DNA of 64,000 nt from Tenebrio molitor (GCF_963966145.1 NC_091056.1:2192771-2256770); one strand, 5' to 3'; positions 44,155-55,785 are shown, numbered from the stretch's first letter. Numbers and translations: made by a program. The notes: generated by a model not told the origin, from the sequence alone.

Positions 44155-45132
44155 CAGGGTGGTAGGAAATGGTCTCCCAAGAATTTCAGGGTGAAAATGT
44201 GGTCGAAAACCTTAATACCATTTTTTCCTAACATTAATGGTTTTCTCAAAAATAAAAATTTTAAATGGTGCCCCACTGTTTGGGAGCTTTTGCACCATTT
44301 TATTGTTGTGATAATTAAATAAATAGTTAACCTTTTGTAATGAAAGTCAATTGCTTAGCAACCAAAAACAACAATGCCCTATGTCAGATTTTATAGAGTA
44401 CCTACTGTCACAATGACGTTTCGGTTTTAAATATTTCCCTTGGATAATATGTCATTAAAAACTACCAGGACTGCATTTTTTATTGACAAAATCAATAATA
44501 TTCGAAATATTTATCTAGATTCACCACAACCTTGAGGTAAGTCCCCTTTTATTGCTGCAATGAACTGAAATTATTTCTGCAGCTTTATTTGTGATATCTC
44601 TAAAGGGATTTGAAATCGAGCCCTGACCCTAATCAGATTCGTTCATTTCTGTGTAACTTTATTTATTTGTATTTGTATTGGAAAAAATTCATAATAAATG
44701 CTCAGAATATCCTCCGTTTGCCATAACACAGGCATTAGCATACCTTCGGACAGCAGCACTGGCATTTCTGCCACATTCCCCATATAGAAAATATCTGTAT
44801 GCATATCTGCATACTCCTCGATAGAATATTCTGGCATTGTAAACGATTGTAATCTTTGCAGGCGATAGATCAAGTCAAACTGTATTATAGACGTGTAGAC
44901 TTTGACAGTACATTGTAAATTTCGAATCGTTACCAAGCAATCATTTTTAAATCGAAACATATAAGATTTTTTCGTGCAGAAAGCAATATTTCAGCAGTCG
45001 CAAAAGAGGAGGGATCAATTTTATTTTCAGAAAACGGTTCAATTGATCCAAAAACGCTATAAAGGTTTTTGGCCATATTTTTCCTGATAAACTCACCCTG
45101 AAATTCTTGGGAGACCATTCCCTAACACCATG
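44155..45132 (-). mobile_element. DUF4817-family element, copy 2
   Basis: The same element as 13525-15852 but without the LTR-like insertion. Inverted ends CAGGGTGGTAGGAAATGGTC and the complement ending at 45132 are bordered by TA. The minus-strand remnant near 44860-44670 has PEYSIEEYADMH followed in another frame by GECGRNASAAVRRYANA and ANGGYSEHLL. The internal deletion junction is the same as in copy 1. Confidence 0.75.
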
Positions 45133-45136
45133 TATA

Positions 45137-45629
45137 CAGGTGTCCCAAAAAAAAACGAGTCCATAGCTCCCTTATTTATCGGAGTATCAAATAAAATAAA
45201 AATAAAAAAATAACACTACTTTTTGAAACAAATGACGAGCATCAAGCCAGAACCTATCAAAATGCATTGCGTTACAATGTAATAAGTTAAAAACCAAATG
45301 CAGTTAGCTGGAAAAACAAATGACAAATAAAAACATATGGGACTGCGCAGAACGCAGTTTTAGCATAGACGATAGTAGCGTTTTTTTACTTTTTTTTTGT
45401 ATTTTTGGTATGTCAGTGTATACTTGTGATACTTACACTGTTAGAATTACTAAAAAAAATTATGTTCATATTAAAAAAAATTTTTTGACAGTTAAGCCTT
45501 GAAGCCCTTGGGGCTATACGTAAATTTATTAGGCCTTTTTGTAGCCTATTCACAACCATTTAATTTGGTGTATAAATAATTAAAATCCTCCGATAAATAA
45601 GGACTCGTCTTCTTTTTTGGAGACACCTG
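45137..45629. mobile_element. TA-flanked MITE (CAGGTGTCC ends), copy 1
   Basis: CAGGTGTCCCAAAAAAAAAC and the complement GGAGACACCTG are inverted ends, both followed inward by GAGTCC and TTATTTATCGGA. It is directly next to the end of the DUF4817 element (shared TATA). It is related to 55786-56880. Confidence 0.65.
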
Positions 45630-45638
45630 TATAATTTA

Positions 45639-46685
45639 CAGGGTGTCTCAGCTAAGACTTTCGAGCCTAATAACTCGGTTATTTTCCAAAGAATTTTTGT
45701 GAAATTTAAAATGCAGATATTTTAGACCGTGAAGAATAAAGTCCCATTATTGCAATTACCCAAGTCTTAAAAACGTAATTTTTACATGCCTTTTTAAAAT
45801 GTTGAATCACTTAAGATTTACATCAAAAAATTTATCGTCAATAAAAAACGCTGTAGGGAGAAACTCGTCCTCGAAAGACGTCTGGTTTGCAAGAAAAAAG
45901 AAAAAAACTGTGTTAAACGTGGCTGCATATGCAAAAACGTAGACGCGTATGAAACAAACGCGCACTATCGCCGAATTTTGGTCATCCCTTTTCGCACAAA
46001 CGCAGGTGACATATTTGACATTTATCTTGATAACCTTACAAACATTTACAAAGTTAAAGACAAAATTTGGACGTAATTTATTATACTGGATGCTTTAATT
46101 CTTCGATCAAGGACGAAAACACGATCGGGATATTTTAGCACGATATTTAGTTCACGTACGCTTCCTGTGTCTTCAAATAAATTGACGACTCTCTTAACCT
46201 TACATGTAAAGCCTACATTTGGATAGTGTTCCACGAGAAAAAGAACTGTGTCACTGAAGTTCTTACGACACTCTCCATAGGCAAAAATTGTTTCCTCTTT
46301 CAACAATATTGAAATTTCTGCCATTGTAGTCTGTTTTTAGAGTATTTTCAATAAATTTACACAATTTGACGTTTCTAATAACGCGCGCCCAATTTTGATA
46401 GATTTTAAAGGGTGTACAAAATGTTGCTTGGCAATCTTTCATCAATTGTTTCAAAAGGTAACTGCTCAAATACCTTCAAATTTTACATTAAATTTTTAAC
46501 AACAAAATCTAATTTTTTCGTTGAATCAGACGAGTGATTTACTTAATTGTTTGTGTAGACCCCTATTTTTTAATGTTTAATAATCTAATAATAATCGCGC
46601 CTAATATCTGTATTTTAAATTTCATAAAAATCCGTTAGCAAATAACCGAGATATTAGGCTCGAAAATCTTAGCTGAGACACCCTG
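45639..46685 (-). mobile_element. DUF4817-family element (CAGGGTGTCTCAGC ends)
   Basis: CAGGGTGTCTCAGCTAAGAC and the complement ending at 46685 are inverted repeats of about 60 bp including TTTCGAGCCTAATA. They are bordered by TA. It carries the transposase fragment at 46046-46324. Confidence 0.75.
46046..46324 (-). pseudogene. DUF4817 transposase N-terminal fragment
   Basis: MAEISILLKEETIFAYGECR, NFSDTVLFLVEHYPN and VNLFEDTGSVRELN follow the known helix-turn-helix plan of DUF4817 proteins (..ERA.I...YGE..RN...T...F.E.YP....R..V..LI.KFEETGSV). No catalytic domain follows. Confidence 0.65.
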
Positions 46686-46719
46686 TATAATATAATTATA
46701 TATGATATCTATTGGTTAT

Positions 46720-47270
46720 GCCCAGGGTTGTAAAAATACCGGTAATTTTGATTTAGGTAATATTACCGGTTTTATTACGGTTTTTTTCGTAATTCTGGGT
46801 AATATTTGTAAAAACTTCACAATTATGTAGTAATAAGAGTTCCAAAAATATAAATTGTATGTAATTACTAATTACCTAACCTCTAAACACTTACTATTTT
46901 ACAAAATTTGCATATAATTTTGGATATCTTTCCTTGGGCGCTTTGTTTCGGCAAAATCACATCTGATATCCGATTTTTTACGTATAATGCGAGAATGTTG
47001 GAATTGGAAATTGGAACGATTAATTCAGATTTCAGAATTTAGATCATCAGTCATCTCATCACTCTCAATCATACAGCATCAGATTTGTTTGAAGATAGAG
47101 GGCGCCATGTTAAAAATTTCCGAAAGTGGTGAAACTTACTGTAAATTACCGTAATGTTCTCGGTACTTTACCGGTAATAAAACCAAATTTACCGAAAGGG
47201 TTGAAACTTACCGTAGGTATATTACCGTAATATTACTAGTACTTCACCGGTAATAAAACTGACTCCCAAC
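46720..47270. mobile_element. hAT-like MITE rich in TTACCGGTAA words
   Basis: Flanked by a 9-bp direct repeat ATTGGTTAT (46711-46719 and 47271-47279). It starts GCCCAGGGTTGTAAAAATAC, an end seen in many hAT MITEs. The interior near both ends carries ACCGGTAA and TTACCGG motifs in both orientations. Poor inverted match at the outermost bases. Confidence 0.5.
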
Positions 47271-48201
47271 ATTGGTTATAACAGCCAACGACTGTCACTT
47301 TTTAATGTCCTTGAAAGTACGCAAACTCGCATTTAAAATTTGAATGTGTTATTAAAAATGTCTCGCAAAGTGAGACATTTGTTAAACTCTCAAATTAGTT
47401 GTTAGTAGTTATCATTAACTTTGTTAACATGCTGCGCTACTAATATCTCTACACAACCTAAATTTTTATATGATGAGATTTGTCAGCTCTGCTTTGGGTG
47501 TAAATTGCGGTGTTGGTGGTTGTTTAGTAAAAAAAAAAAAAACAGAATAGAAGTATAGAAGTACACTATTTTTAGGGATTTTTGTGATTTGAAATTTTAC
47601 GTGTCAAAGAGATTAACTTAACATTACTCCAAATTAAGTGACATGGAAATTTTCATCGCAACCGTTGTCGTTACCATTTAGTGGAGTAACGTTAGGTTTT
47701 TATTTCGGAACCGGTAGCAAGAGCTCGGATTTGAGCGAAATTTTTTTATTTTTTATTGTTTATTTATAAGAACTGAAATTTTCCAGTTAGAAATCGATAT
47801 TTTCGCAAGAAAAATAATAGAGAACAATATAGAATGACTTTGGAAAGAGTATATTGTTATGTTGAAACTTGTTTGGAATGAATTGTATGTCGAAAAAGAA
47901 GAACAATAGGCAGATGTCCGGTAGCCCGGTGTTGACCGGCTCAGATAGGAACACGTTCAGTTTGTCTTCTAGAGTCGCATTGTTAGCATTTTTTGAAGAA
48001 AATATATAATTATTTTTGATGATTTTTGACAAAAAAGTGTTTAGTAATACCATGCGATCGAAAATAAAAAAAATCCAGAGGTCCGTGATTAATACGCTTC
48101 AGTTGGCAACACGTAAAAATGTAATTCAAATGTCATCAGATGTCATTACAATGGAGAACTGTCATTATTAATTATTGACTATTAAAATTTGCTATTGCAA
48201 T

Positions 48202-48342
48202 ATGTTCACTTCAGAGCAAAAAATTTTCATTGTGCAGTGTTACTTCAGAAACGGCGAATCGTCCTATTCAACACCTCTAGTTTTCGAGGAATTTCAACAA
48301 AAGTTTCCGGACTTTCAAGGCACTTACAGTGGAGTACTGTAA
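48202..48342 (+). pseudogene. DUF4817 transposase N-terminus
   Basis: MFTSEQKIFIVQCYFRNGES and LVFEEFQQKFPDF match the opening helix of DUF4817-type transposases (F...E...IV..YF......VF.EF...FP). A stop at 48340 ends it, and no catalytic residues are present. Confidence 0.6.
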
Positions 48343-48930
48343 GTGCCTGTAATTGCCCACCATCAACAATTTTAGATGAAAATGACATAGAAGAGGATGA
48401 AACCGGCGAAAAAATATTTAATTTTTATAATACACTCTTAATGAATTTGTAAATTTTTACTTTCAGCATTTCTTGTATATTTTTTACCAATACCCGTCAC
48501 AATGATCGTTTGAAGAGTTCTCATAACAAAGTCAGATATATAATTTCAAAAAGTGTTGTCGGAATAGTTTATTTCACCTTTTTAACCGCTAAAATAAATG
48601 CAAATCAATTAAATTCCATGTTTTTGGATTTCTTGTTTTGTTTTCGAGTGTTCCGAAATATTTCCCACTATAAGCGTAAATTTTTAACCTATAAAGGTTT
48701 TAGTATTTTGTATTCATGACATAAAAAAAAATAAATTATTACTAGGGCTCGGATTTTAGGCAATTAAAAAGTCGGAAATAGGTGCCTAAAATAGTCCCTT
48801 AAATTACTGCAAATAGTCCCTTAAAAACTGAAAATAAGCCACAATAGGTCCTTAAAATTGTGGTTAATTAAATTTAAAAATGGGTTTTTAAAGTTTTAAG
48901 TACACCCAACAAGATATTTACTAATTATTG

Positions 48931-49222
48931 GGTAATTGTTTACTTTAACTACTTCTGGGGAATTTTCGCCTTTTTTCTGGCTAGAGAGCCTCAGGGCGTC
49001 CTCCTAGATCGTGTCCTACCATTCAAACCTTGTGCAAATGCCTTTTTTTTCTCTCTTGTTGTGTGTCAAGGTCGTGTCAAGGTCGCGCCAAGTCTTAGTA
49101 TAACTAAAGTGTAAGGAAAATTTTCATTTGCACAAGGTTTGACTGGTGGGAAACGATGTAGGAGGACGTCCTGAGGCTGTCTAGACAGAAAAAACGCGAA
49201 GTAGTTAAAGTGAACAATTACC
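48931..49222. mobile_element. Nested MITE with about 115-bp arms
   Basis: GGTAATTGTTTACTTTAACT and the complement ending at 49222 are inverted. The arms include GAGCCTCAGGGCGTCCTCCT and AAACCTTGTGCAAATG. They are flanked by AATTATTG / AATTATTC, a 7-of-8 match that fits a hAT-type duplication. Confidence 0.7.
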
Positions 49223-49423
49223 AATTATTCTTTATTACGAGTAATTTAATTAATATATCTACCTACAAGTTTGTTAGTTATATACTCGTATTTACATGGC
49301 ATACAATATATTGCTCTGAATTTTCTATTTTAAAACATTGTCTGTTATCCACCAAAGTGGACTTATATTTTGAGAAACTTCGTTTTTATAGTAGGGACCA
49401 TTGTATAAACGTTAAAGTTTCTA

Positions 49424-49547
49424 ACAATACCTAAGTGTCACAAACCATTAGACTGTGTATACCTGCACCCCTTCGAACAGAGGCAAACAGATAAACTCTG
49501 AAATTTATGCCAGACCAGTCTAATGGTTCCTGGTACTTAGGTATTGT
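49424..49547. mobile_element. Second nested MITE
   Basis: ACAATACCTAAGTGTCA and its near-complement TACTTAGGTATTGT frame a 124-bp palindrome. The inner words AACCATTAGACTG / CAGTCTAATGGTT pair. Confidence 0.65.
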
Positions 49548-50022
49548 CGGAGTATTTACCGCTGACACCATGGTCCCAACCGTAAAAGCGAAAAAGTAAT
49601 TCCTCTATTGTACTGCACTTTGTACATTTCAATAATTACATCTCCTTAAATTTCAAAATCATAAAGAATTGTAAATTTTATTGAGGTACCACTTTTACAT
49701 TTTTAATACCGTAAACTTCCCAGAATTCGAATATTGAGAAAAAATCGCGAAAATGAAATTTATTTTTGGTCATTTTAGGCATGTTCAGGCAGTTATAAAG
49801 TAAAATAGGTATTTAAAGGGCATTTTAGGCCGAATAGGCAGAATCAAATATAGCTCTAATTACTCAAATTAAGCCAGAAATCATTTATAGACAAGTTTCA
49901 TACACGTGCCTTAAAAAATAAAAATAGTCCATTTTGCCTAAAATCCGGGCCCTAATTATTACAATCGGAACTCTTGCTACCGGTTCCGAAATAACGCCGT
50001 ATTTTTGTCTATCGTTACTCCA

Positions 50023-50294
50023 CTAATTATTTAATTTAAATGTCTAGCTATTTTTAGCGAACGCACATTGATATCACAAAATGATTTGCACTGATTGTGA
50101 CTGAAGTTCTTATTGTATTTATCTTATTTTCAATCAATGACGGATTGACGGTTGACATTTATTCGAGTTTTGAACCCTCCCTAGGCATTACAGTTTCCAT
50201 TCATTCGCGATCCAAGTGCCTCTAGTAGCCATTTCATTTCGATGAGAACGACTTTAAAAACAAAACATAAATAGAGCACTTATTTATTATTGTA
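50023..50294. other. No gene seen
   Basis: Spacer between two TA-flanked elements. Confidence 0.4.
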
Positions 50295-51721
50295 CAACGT
50301 GTAACAGAAATAAGTAGGTACATTAATTTTAACCAGAAACAGAACTCGTCATGATGAACGATTATTCTATGTAACACTTTTTCCAAATCGTCAATTTTTT
50401 AAAACATTTAAAACAAATAATATTTAAATTGGGCAAGCACAAAACATTAATTTTTTTCTATTTTGTTTTTCAAAAAAAACCATCGCAAAAAATCGTCATT
50501 TCGAGAACTTTCTTTTTCTAGCATTAGCTTTTTTTCTTCGGCGCAAATTAGCGCAAATAAGACGAACTATCTTTTTTTAGTAACTTTTTCGGCCTTGTTT
50601 TGGTATTTTCAGCCTTGTGGTGCCATATTGCTATGATAAAAACAAGTATAATATCTTGTTGAAAATTGTGTAAACACAACATAAACAATAAATTTATTGA
50701 GAATTTGCAATAGCAGATATCACTCCAGGAATGAAAGTCATCCTGGGAACATCATTATCATTTTGAGAACATGCCATCATGTCCGGGAACGTTCACGAAA
50801 TGACGTTTTCAACTAAACGCTGTTTTTTTTTTTGACGGCAGCCATTTTCGACGCGGTCGGACATGGTTAGTGTAAAATATTTCAGGTTATTGTTTTAATG
50901 TTGTAATCTAAAAGGAATTTTTTCAATATTCCAAACTTATAAACGCATTCCCGGAATCATGACCTATTGATGTACGCTCTGTAAATAGTGAATTGAAAGG
51001 TACTTATCACTTAATTATAATTAATTTGGCGAAAAACACTTATGACGGCCGGTTATAATATCATCTCCTACCACAAACTGCGGCTAGCACCTAAAGGCTG
51101 TGTTCATTATAAATTCTTTTCAGCTAGTTACAACTGCGTTCACTGAAATGATGCATACTTTGTCGGACAAAATATTTAAGCATATTTCTATTTAAATTAA
51201 TTAGATTTTTTGAGCAATAGTTAAAAAAATTAGATGTTAAATAAAATTGGCCGCTGATAAGTAGTGGAAACTGTTAAATATCGTTTATTTTATGGGAATT
51301 CCTGGTGTATGTTTCTAAGGATCGATCCTTGGGACGCGTTCTCGAAATGACTTTCCATACATAGGTATATCTTGAAATAATATTAAATATTATTTACTTT
51401 TCAAGTATATTGTATGATGTACAGTTAAAACAAATAAATTTTAGTATTTACTAATGTTCACTTGTGCAATAAAATGGTAATTTTTGTAATTTATTTGCTG
51501 GCGAAGCAAATTTGCCACCTTGGTGATTTTGAGCCATACCTTCTAAGCACAGCGACCAGGTAGCGTGCTCTCCAGTGTCGGGTAGCGAAATTTGTGAAAA
51601 ATTTTAAACAATTTTAACTCATTAACAAGAACGTTTACAAAAAAAAAAATATTTAGAAAAGTTGTTGTCCTTGATGAGTTTTATTACCAGTTAAAATTGT
51701 ACTTATTTCTGTTACACGTTG
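50295..51721. mobile_element. TA-flanked element of 1.4 kb, no gene recognised
   Basis: CAACGTGTAACAGAAATAAG and CTTATTTCTGTTACACGTTG are perfect inverted ends next to TA. Both are followed by a TTTTAAC/GTTAAAA word. The interior is AT-rich with no recognisable transposase. Confidence 0.65.
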
Positions 51722-51735
51722 TATTTACAAGTATC

Positions 51736-51905
51736 GAGCGCTCAAATTAATTTGTAATCGAGTCATCCACGTATTTGAATCCGTATGTCTTTTGCGATTG
51801 ATTATCTACATTTAACCTGTGTTTCAAGCTGTGTTTATTGGAACGTGCAGTTCAAGTAACGACATACGATTTCGGATTCGATTACAAATTAATTTGATCG
51901 CTCTC
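51736..51905. mobile_element. MITE with GAGCG ends
   Basis: GAGCGCTCAAATTAATTTGT and ACAAATTAATTTGATCGCTC are inverted. The arms go on through AATCGAGTC / GATTCGATT. 170 bp, non-coding. It lies just upstream of the zinc-finger gene. Confidence 0.7.
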
Positions 51906-51978
51906 TAGATAAAACGTTTTGAAATTGTTTTGAGTAGTTTTTTGTTTTGACACGAAATGAAATTTTTCAGATTTTAAG

Positions 51979-52488
51979 ATGGAAATGCCAACTTTGGAAT
52001 ATAGCATCCCGAAATGTCACCGGTTGCCACTCGAATCATCCAGATGCGAAAGAAACGATGTGGAAAAATACTACTGCAAGGACTGCAATTTTGAAACCGA
52101 TCTTGTGGTAATTTTGAAGCAACATCGCAGGGAATATCACAGAAAGGGCACTGATTGTGTGCAAGATCAACCAAAGAATAACACTGTAGTGAAAAGCTAC
52201 ATTTGTCAAAAGTGCTCGTTTGAAACATATTCTGTTTTACTGTGGATCAAACACGATGATGGTTCATGTTTTGATACAGAAGAAAAATGTGAGAAAGTAG
52301 ATGTAGTATCTTGTAGTGATGAAACGTCGTACCTATGTGACTACTGTTACTTACAAAAAGTACAAAAGAAGCAACAGATTTGAAAAGACATCAGATAATA
52401 ATAAGGCATCCATATCACCGGGAGGGAGTATTTCGTTGTTTCCATTGCAAGTACAGTGTGAAGTGAACATAAAGTTTGGAACAAAATT
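51979..52488 (+). pseudogene. C2H2 zinc-finger gene, frameshifted
   Basis: The start MEMPTLEYSIPKCH follows a good acceptor (TTTTTCAG at about 51970), so a 5' exon is likely. The first finger is YYCKDCNFETDLVVILKQH..EYH (residues about 31-54), the second YICQKCSFETYSVLLWIKH (about 74-92), and a third begins YLCDYC. One base is missing near 52350. The third finger continues in another frame as DLKRHQIIIRHPYHREGVF and a fourth begins RCFHCKYSVK, then a stop at 52486. Further stops follow where the fourth finger should go on. Probably a decayed copy of a nuclear DNA-binding protein gene, or a gene with a sequencing error plus a real early stop. Confidence 0.55.
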
Positions 52489-52603
52489 CATAGTAGCGTT
52501 ATGTGATGTTTTTTGGAAAATCGCTCGGACAAGTCGATTGTATTTTGAAAAATGCCATCCTGTGACGTACAACTTGTTTAAATGACGTCATTGGTTTTTG
52601 CGC

Positions 52604-52990
52604 AATGGCGTCATCACCAATTTGTTTAAATGACAATCTCCACTTTTTTCATCTCTTTCTGATAGACCTTCCTACTACCTAAACGATGAATGAAAAAAAA
52701 TTGGTACCTTACATAACAATTTTTTTGAGAAAATGGCAAATTTTATTTAAAAAAATTAATTTAACTTTTAATGTAAAAATTTTAATTGACCTCAAACAAA
52801 TACAAACAACCATCTAAGGTTAACAATAAAGTTTAACGCAAATGTTGAAATTACTCCCTGCCAACCTTGGCACTTAGCGACACTTTGTACACTGCGCTCA
52901 ATAATGTCAGGGCTTTTCGTTCCATTTTAGAGCGAATTCGCTGCAGTAAATCTTCTAAATTGTTTGGTCGATTAAAATAAACCCTCTGCT
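52604..52990. repeat. Dispersed element Y, copy 2
   Basis: TGGCGTCATCACCAA, CTTTCTGATAGACCTTC and CTTACATAACAATTTTTTTG match the copy at 32549. The right part (GCAAATGTTGAAATTACTCC and GACACTTTGTACACTGCGCT) matches the complement of the right part of that copy. The last 70 bp of the other arm are lacking. Confidence 0.6.
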
Positions 52991-53033
52991 TTAAATAAAC
53001 CCATACAAAAAAAAAATTACATCAAAAATTAAA

Positions 53034-53338
53034 TTAACTGTCTATATCCATGTCAGTGCCAGTGAATACGGTGTTTTTAGATTGATCTATGTGTAATTTT
53101 AAAATATCGTCAACTTCGGCAATTAAATTTATCAATCCTCGAAAAATGCCTGGGTTATTGCTCTCAACCCCTTCATCATGTCCACGTAATGCTAACTCAA
53201 ATGCCCCGCAAAATTTTATCGCGTCAATAAGTTTTCCTAAAATATATCGATTTTGTTTCACTTTTTCATTGTGTTTTTGAATTTCAAGGCGATAGCTGGT
53301 TACGGAGGTCCGTGTTGCCCAAAATTCCAAACTCGACT
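53034..53338 (-). pseudogene. hAT transposase (DUF4371, ZMYM1-like) fragment
   Basis: The minus strand reads EIQKHNEKVKQNRYILGKLI, DAIKFCGAFELALRGHDEG and NNPGIFRGLINL. This is the strongly conserved opening of the DUF4371 region of ZMYM1/ZBED5-type hAT transposases (..N...N...L..I.D...FC..Q.LALRGH.E......GNF..LL). Only about 98 codons are open, ending at 53034, and the catalytic parts do not follow. The upstream side ends at an intron-like or junction sequence near 53340. Confidence 0.65.
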
Positions 53339-53498
53339 GAATAAAATAAATGTTTTTGGCTTATTGCATGCTTTTTGGCCCAAATGTTTTAAATCTGTAA
53401 CACTGGTCTGAACCTAGGCAGGATCGCAATCAGCGGATCCCATTACCAAACACACGAAACAATAAAATGAGTTACTTACATCGCAAGCACATAACCAA

Positions 53499-53873
53499 CT
53501 AGAGATATTTTCATATTTGATGGCGGAAACAAAAGACAGAAATGTCACAAATTTGTATTGTCAGTGTCAAATTTCTCAAAGACGTTCGTGATTTCGACAG
53601 AAATGCAGCAAACTGGCAATAAGAAAGTTATTCATCGTCGAACTAGATACAAAATTTGTAATACGATTGATTATATGAGAATAACTTTTCCTTTTGAACC
53701 ACTGACAAAAATTGGTTCCCTTAGAATTTATTTTTTCAATCAATTTATCGAAAGTTTAAATTTACCTCGACATTCCTTTTTACGGCGTTTATGACAAATT
53801 TGACACTGACAATACATTTTTGTGACATTTCTCAATCTTTTGTTTCCGCCACCAAATATGAAAATACCTCTAG
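53499..53873. mobile_element. MITE with about 75-bp inverted arms
   Basis: CTAGAGATATTTTCATATTT and AAATATGAAAATACCTCTAG are inverted. The arms go on through GGCGGAAACAAAAG and TATTGTCAGTGTCAAATTT. Non-coding. Confidence 0.75.
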
Positions 53874-54827
53874 CATTATTGTACATACCTCTGTCAAAAT
53901 TTCTTACCACAATTTTACCCTTGATCAAATTTTGTTTACAAATTTTCAGGTTTGGACGAGGTGGACCCAACTGTTTAATTTCTTTCCGCTCTTCAAATCC
54001 AAGTCCAACGGCGGTTTTTAAGTTTTTAATTGATTGAACGGAATTCATGATAATATTCGTAAATAGCACGACTGCGTAGAGCACGACTGAAACCTAATGT
54101 TACTATTAATGCAGAATGAAAGCAGAAAATAAAAGCACTAAACACACGTTTGATTAAGAATTAGACGACAAGTGTTGCGAACTTGCAAATCAGTTGAAAT
54201 CTCGTTAATGTCGTTAAAATTTGAAATTCATAACTTCGGATGCAATTGAGCTAAAAACAATTCAACGTTCGATGAAGTCCGGTAAATTATGTGTTCTTAT
54301 TCGCTATGGGCAAAGTCGCCCTTGCCCACAGAGATGGGCATCGGCGTCATAGGGATTTTTTAACATGATGTTCTCGGAGAACCACAGCGGAGAACTTGTA
54401 GAAGCATCGTACGTCGTAGGGGAAAATAAACGAAGCGGGGCAAGCTAGTGCTTGCCTACGTCGCGAGGCGCTTTTGTAACGCAAGATCCAAATGACGCTG
54501 AGCGGCGCGCAAAATACAAAATGCACCCATTGTCACATTACAAAGGCTATTCGAACTTATTACAATTTAAATATTTGAATAGACTATATAACGATTTTTA
54601 TATTTATTGTTATCCTTATTTTACAATTTGTTTTGGGGGGGGGGGCATAGCCCATCTGCCCCTCCTGTACCAGCCGCCACTGGTAAAAGGTGAAGGAAAA
54701 CTCCACTCTCAAAGCTTTTACTCGAAGTAAGAGCAAATGCTTTTTTTATTCATATCACTCAAAGTCCCGCTTTTAGCTCTTGTTGTATAAATAGCTATTT
54801 TCATGTTTAATTTTGTAATGATCTACC
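53874..54827. other. Unidentified; short minus-strand frame and G-tract
   Basis: A minus-strand frame (54048 down into the MITE at 53740) starts MNSVQSIKNLKTAVGLGFEE; its end is made of MITE sequence, so it is truncated. I do not recognise it. A GC-rich patch at 54300-54500 and a run of about twelve G at 54634 are present. Nothing firm. Confidence 0.3.
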
Positions 54828-55146
54828 TACATTACTTCATTCCGCCAAATATTCGAACCTGCGCAAAACTGGTACAAGAGTGGTAGTGATCGTCATCGAA
54901 GCGGAGGGGCCCTACGTTGTTTTTTTTTTAGCGGAAAAGGTTCGGAATGCAAACGATGAGGGTTCCAGTTGGAAGAGTACCTACCGCAAAATAAAACACA
55001 CACGTGAGGGACGCAAATACATTTTATTGAAAAATGCCTGTAATAACTTTGATTAAAATGAAACGACTCCAAACTAACAGAAATTAAGTTTAACGAAGTA
55101 AAGTAAATTAACTAGCTGAGGCCATAACATTTGCCATAACAATTAA
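54828..55146 (-). repeat. Dispersed repeat X, 3' end fragment (inverted)
   Basis: CATTACTTCATTCCGCCAAA, GAAGCGGAGGGGCCCTACGT and GGAATGCAAACGATGAGGGT are the complement of 25465 back to about 25140. It defines the far end of repeat X independently of copy 1. Confidence 0.75.
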
Positions 55147-55783
55147 TGTTTAAAAAATTATGCCCTTTCGTAGTGTTTTTTTTAATCATTGTAGTGCTTT
55201 TTTTGTTTATTAAAATCGGACAATAAATACCGAAACTACGGTTTACGGCGTTTTTTAGGAACAGCCTGTATGTATAATAATTTTAACACGAATTGCCGAT
55301 GTGTAATTAAAATTGACACTTTGAAATGATACGTTACGTGATCGGCGCGACCTATTTTTTATTAAAAAAAAAAAAAAATAAAAAAAATTGCAGAGCACAA
55401 ATGCGTTAACACCCGCAGTACGTTAGTACAGGTTACAGGATTAAAATCTCGTCGACAACGCGGAGTCGATTTCTGTAGCTGAGTCTACTTTTCAGAATTA
55501 TACCCCACTTTACCGCTTCACCTTTACTTGTCGCATCTCTGTTTCACATCTTGCATTCCACTCCCTCTTTGCGCATCCTTAGCGGCCATTCAACATTTGC
55601 CAAGTTGTAGGTATTGCGCTGCTTTAGCTAAAATAAATGACATTATTGATAAGAAAAATGCTCCCGCGCCCCCTGTAACACCGTACCAAGTACCTATAGT
55701 CGGCAATCCGCAAAATAACGCATCGAGTAACGAGTTTTTTCAATTAAATCTACCTGTGCTAAAGATAAAATTTATGTATAATA
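55147..55783. other. No gene recognised
   Basis: A plus-strand frame (55528-55845) has a middle part YCAALAKINDIIDKKNAPAP that reads like ordinary protein, but it runs into the next MITE and could not be named. Confidence 0.3.
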
Positions 55784-55785
55784 TA

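Larger units (their letters stand above)
48743..49954. mobile_element. hAT-type non-autonomous element
   Basis: TAGGGCTCGGATTTTAGGC and GCCTAAAATCCGGGCCCTA are inverted ends with a perfect 8-bp target duplication ATTATTAC (48735-48742, 49955-49962). Both ends are followed by repeated words of the type ATAGTCCCTTAAA. No transposase. It contains two further MITEs. Confidence 0.8.
47681..50022 (+). mobile_element. TA-flanked DUF4817-type element hosting hAT-like insertions
   Basis: Ends GTGGAGTAACGTTAG and CTATCGTTACTCCAC are bordered by TA. Both arms also share TATTTCGGAACCGGTAGCAA. A transposase start lies at 48202. About half of the length (48743-49954) is a later insertion. Confidence 0.65.

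Noticed and set aside
54300..54500. GC-rich patch considered as a SINE or RNA gene
   Set aside because: No pol III boxes, no poly-A tail and no second copy in the window.
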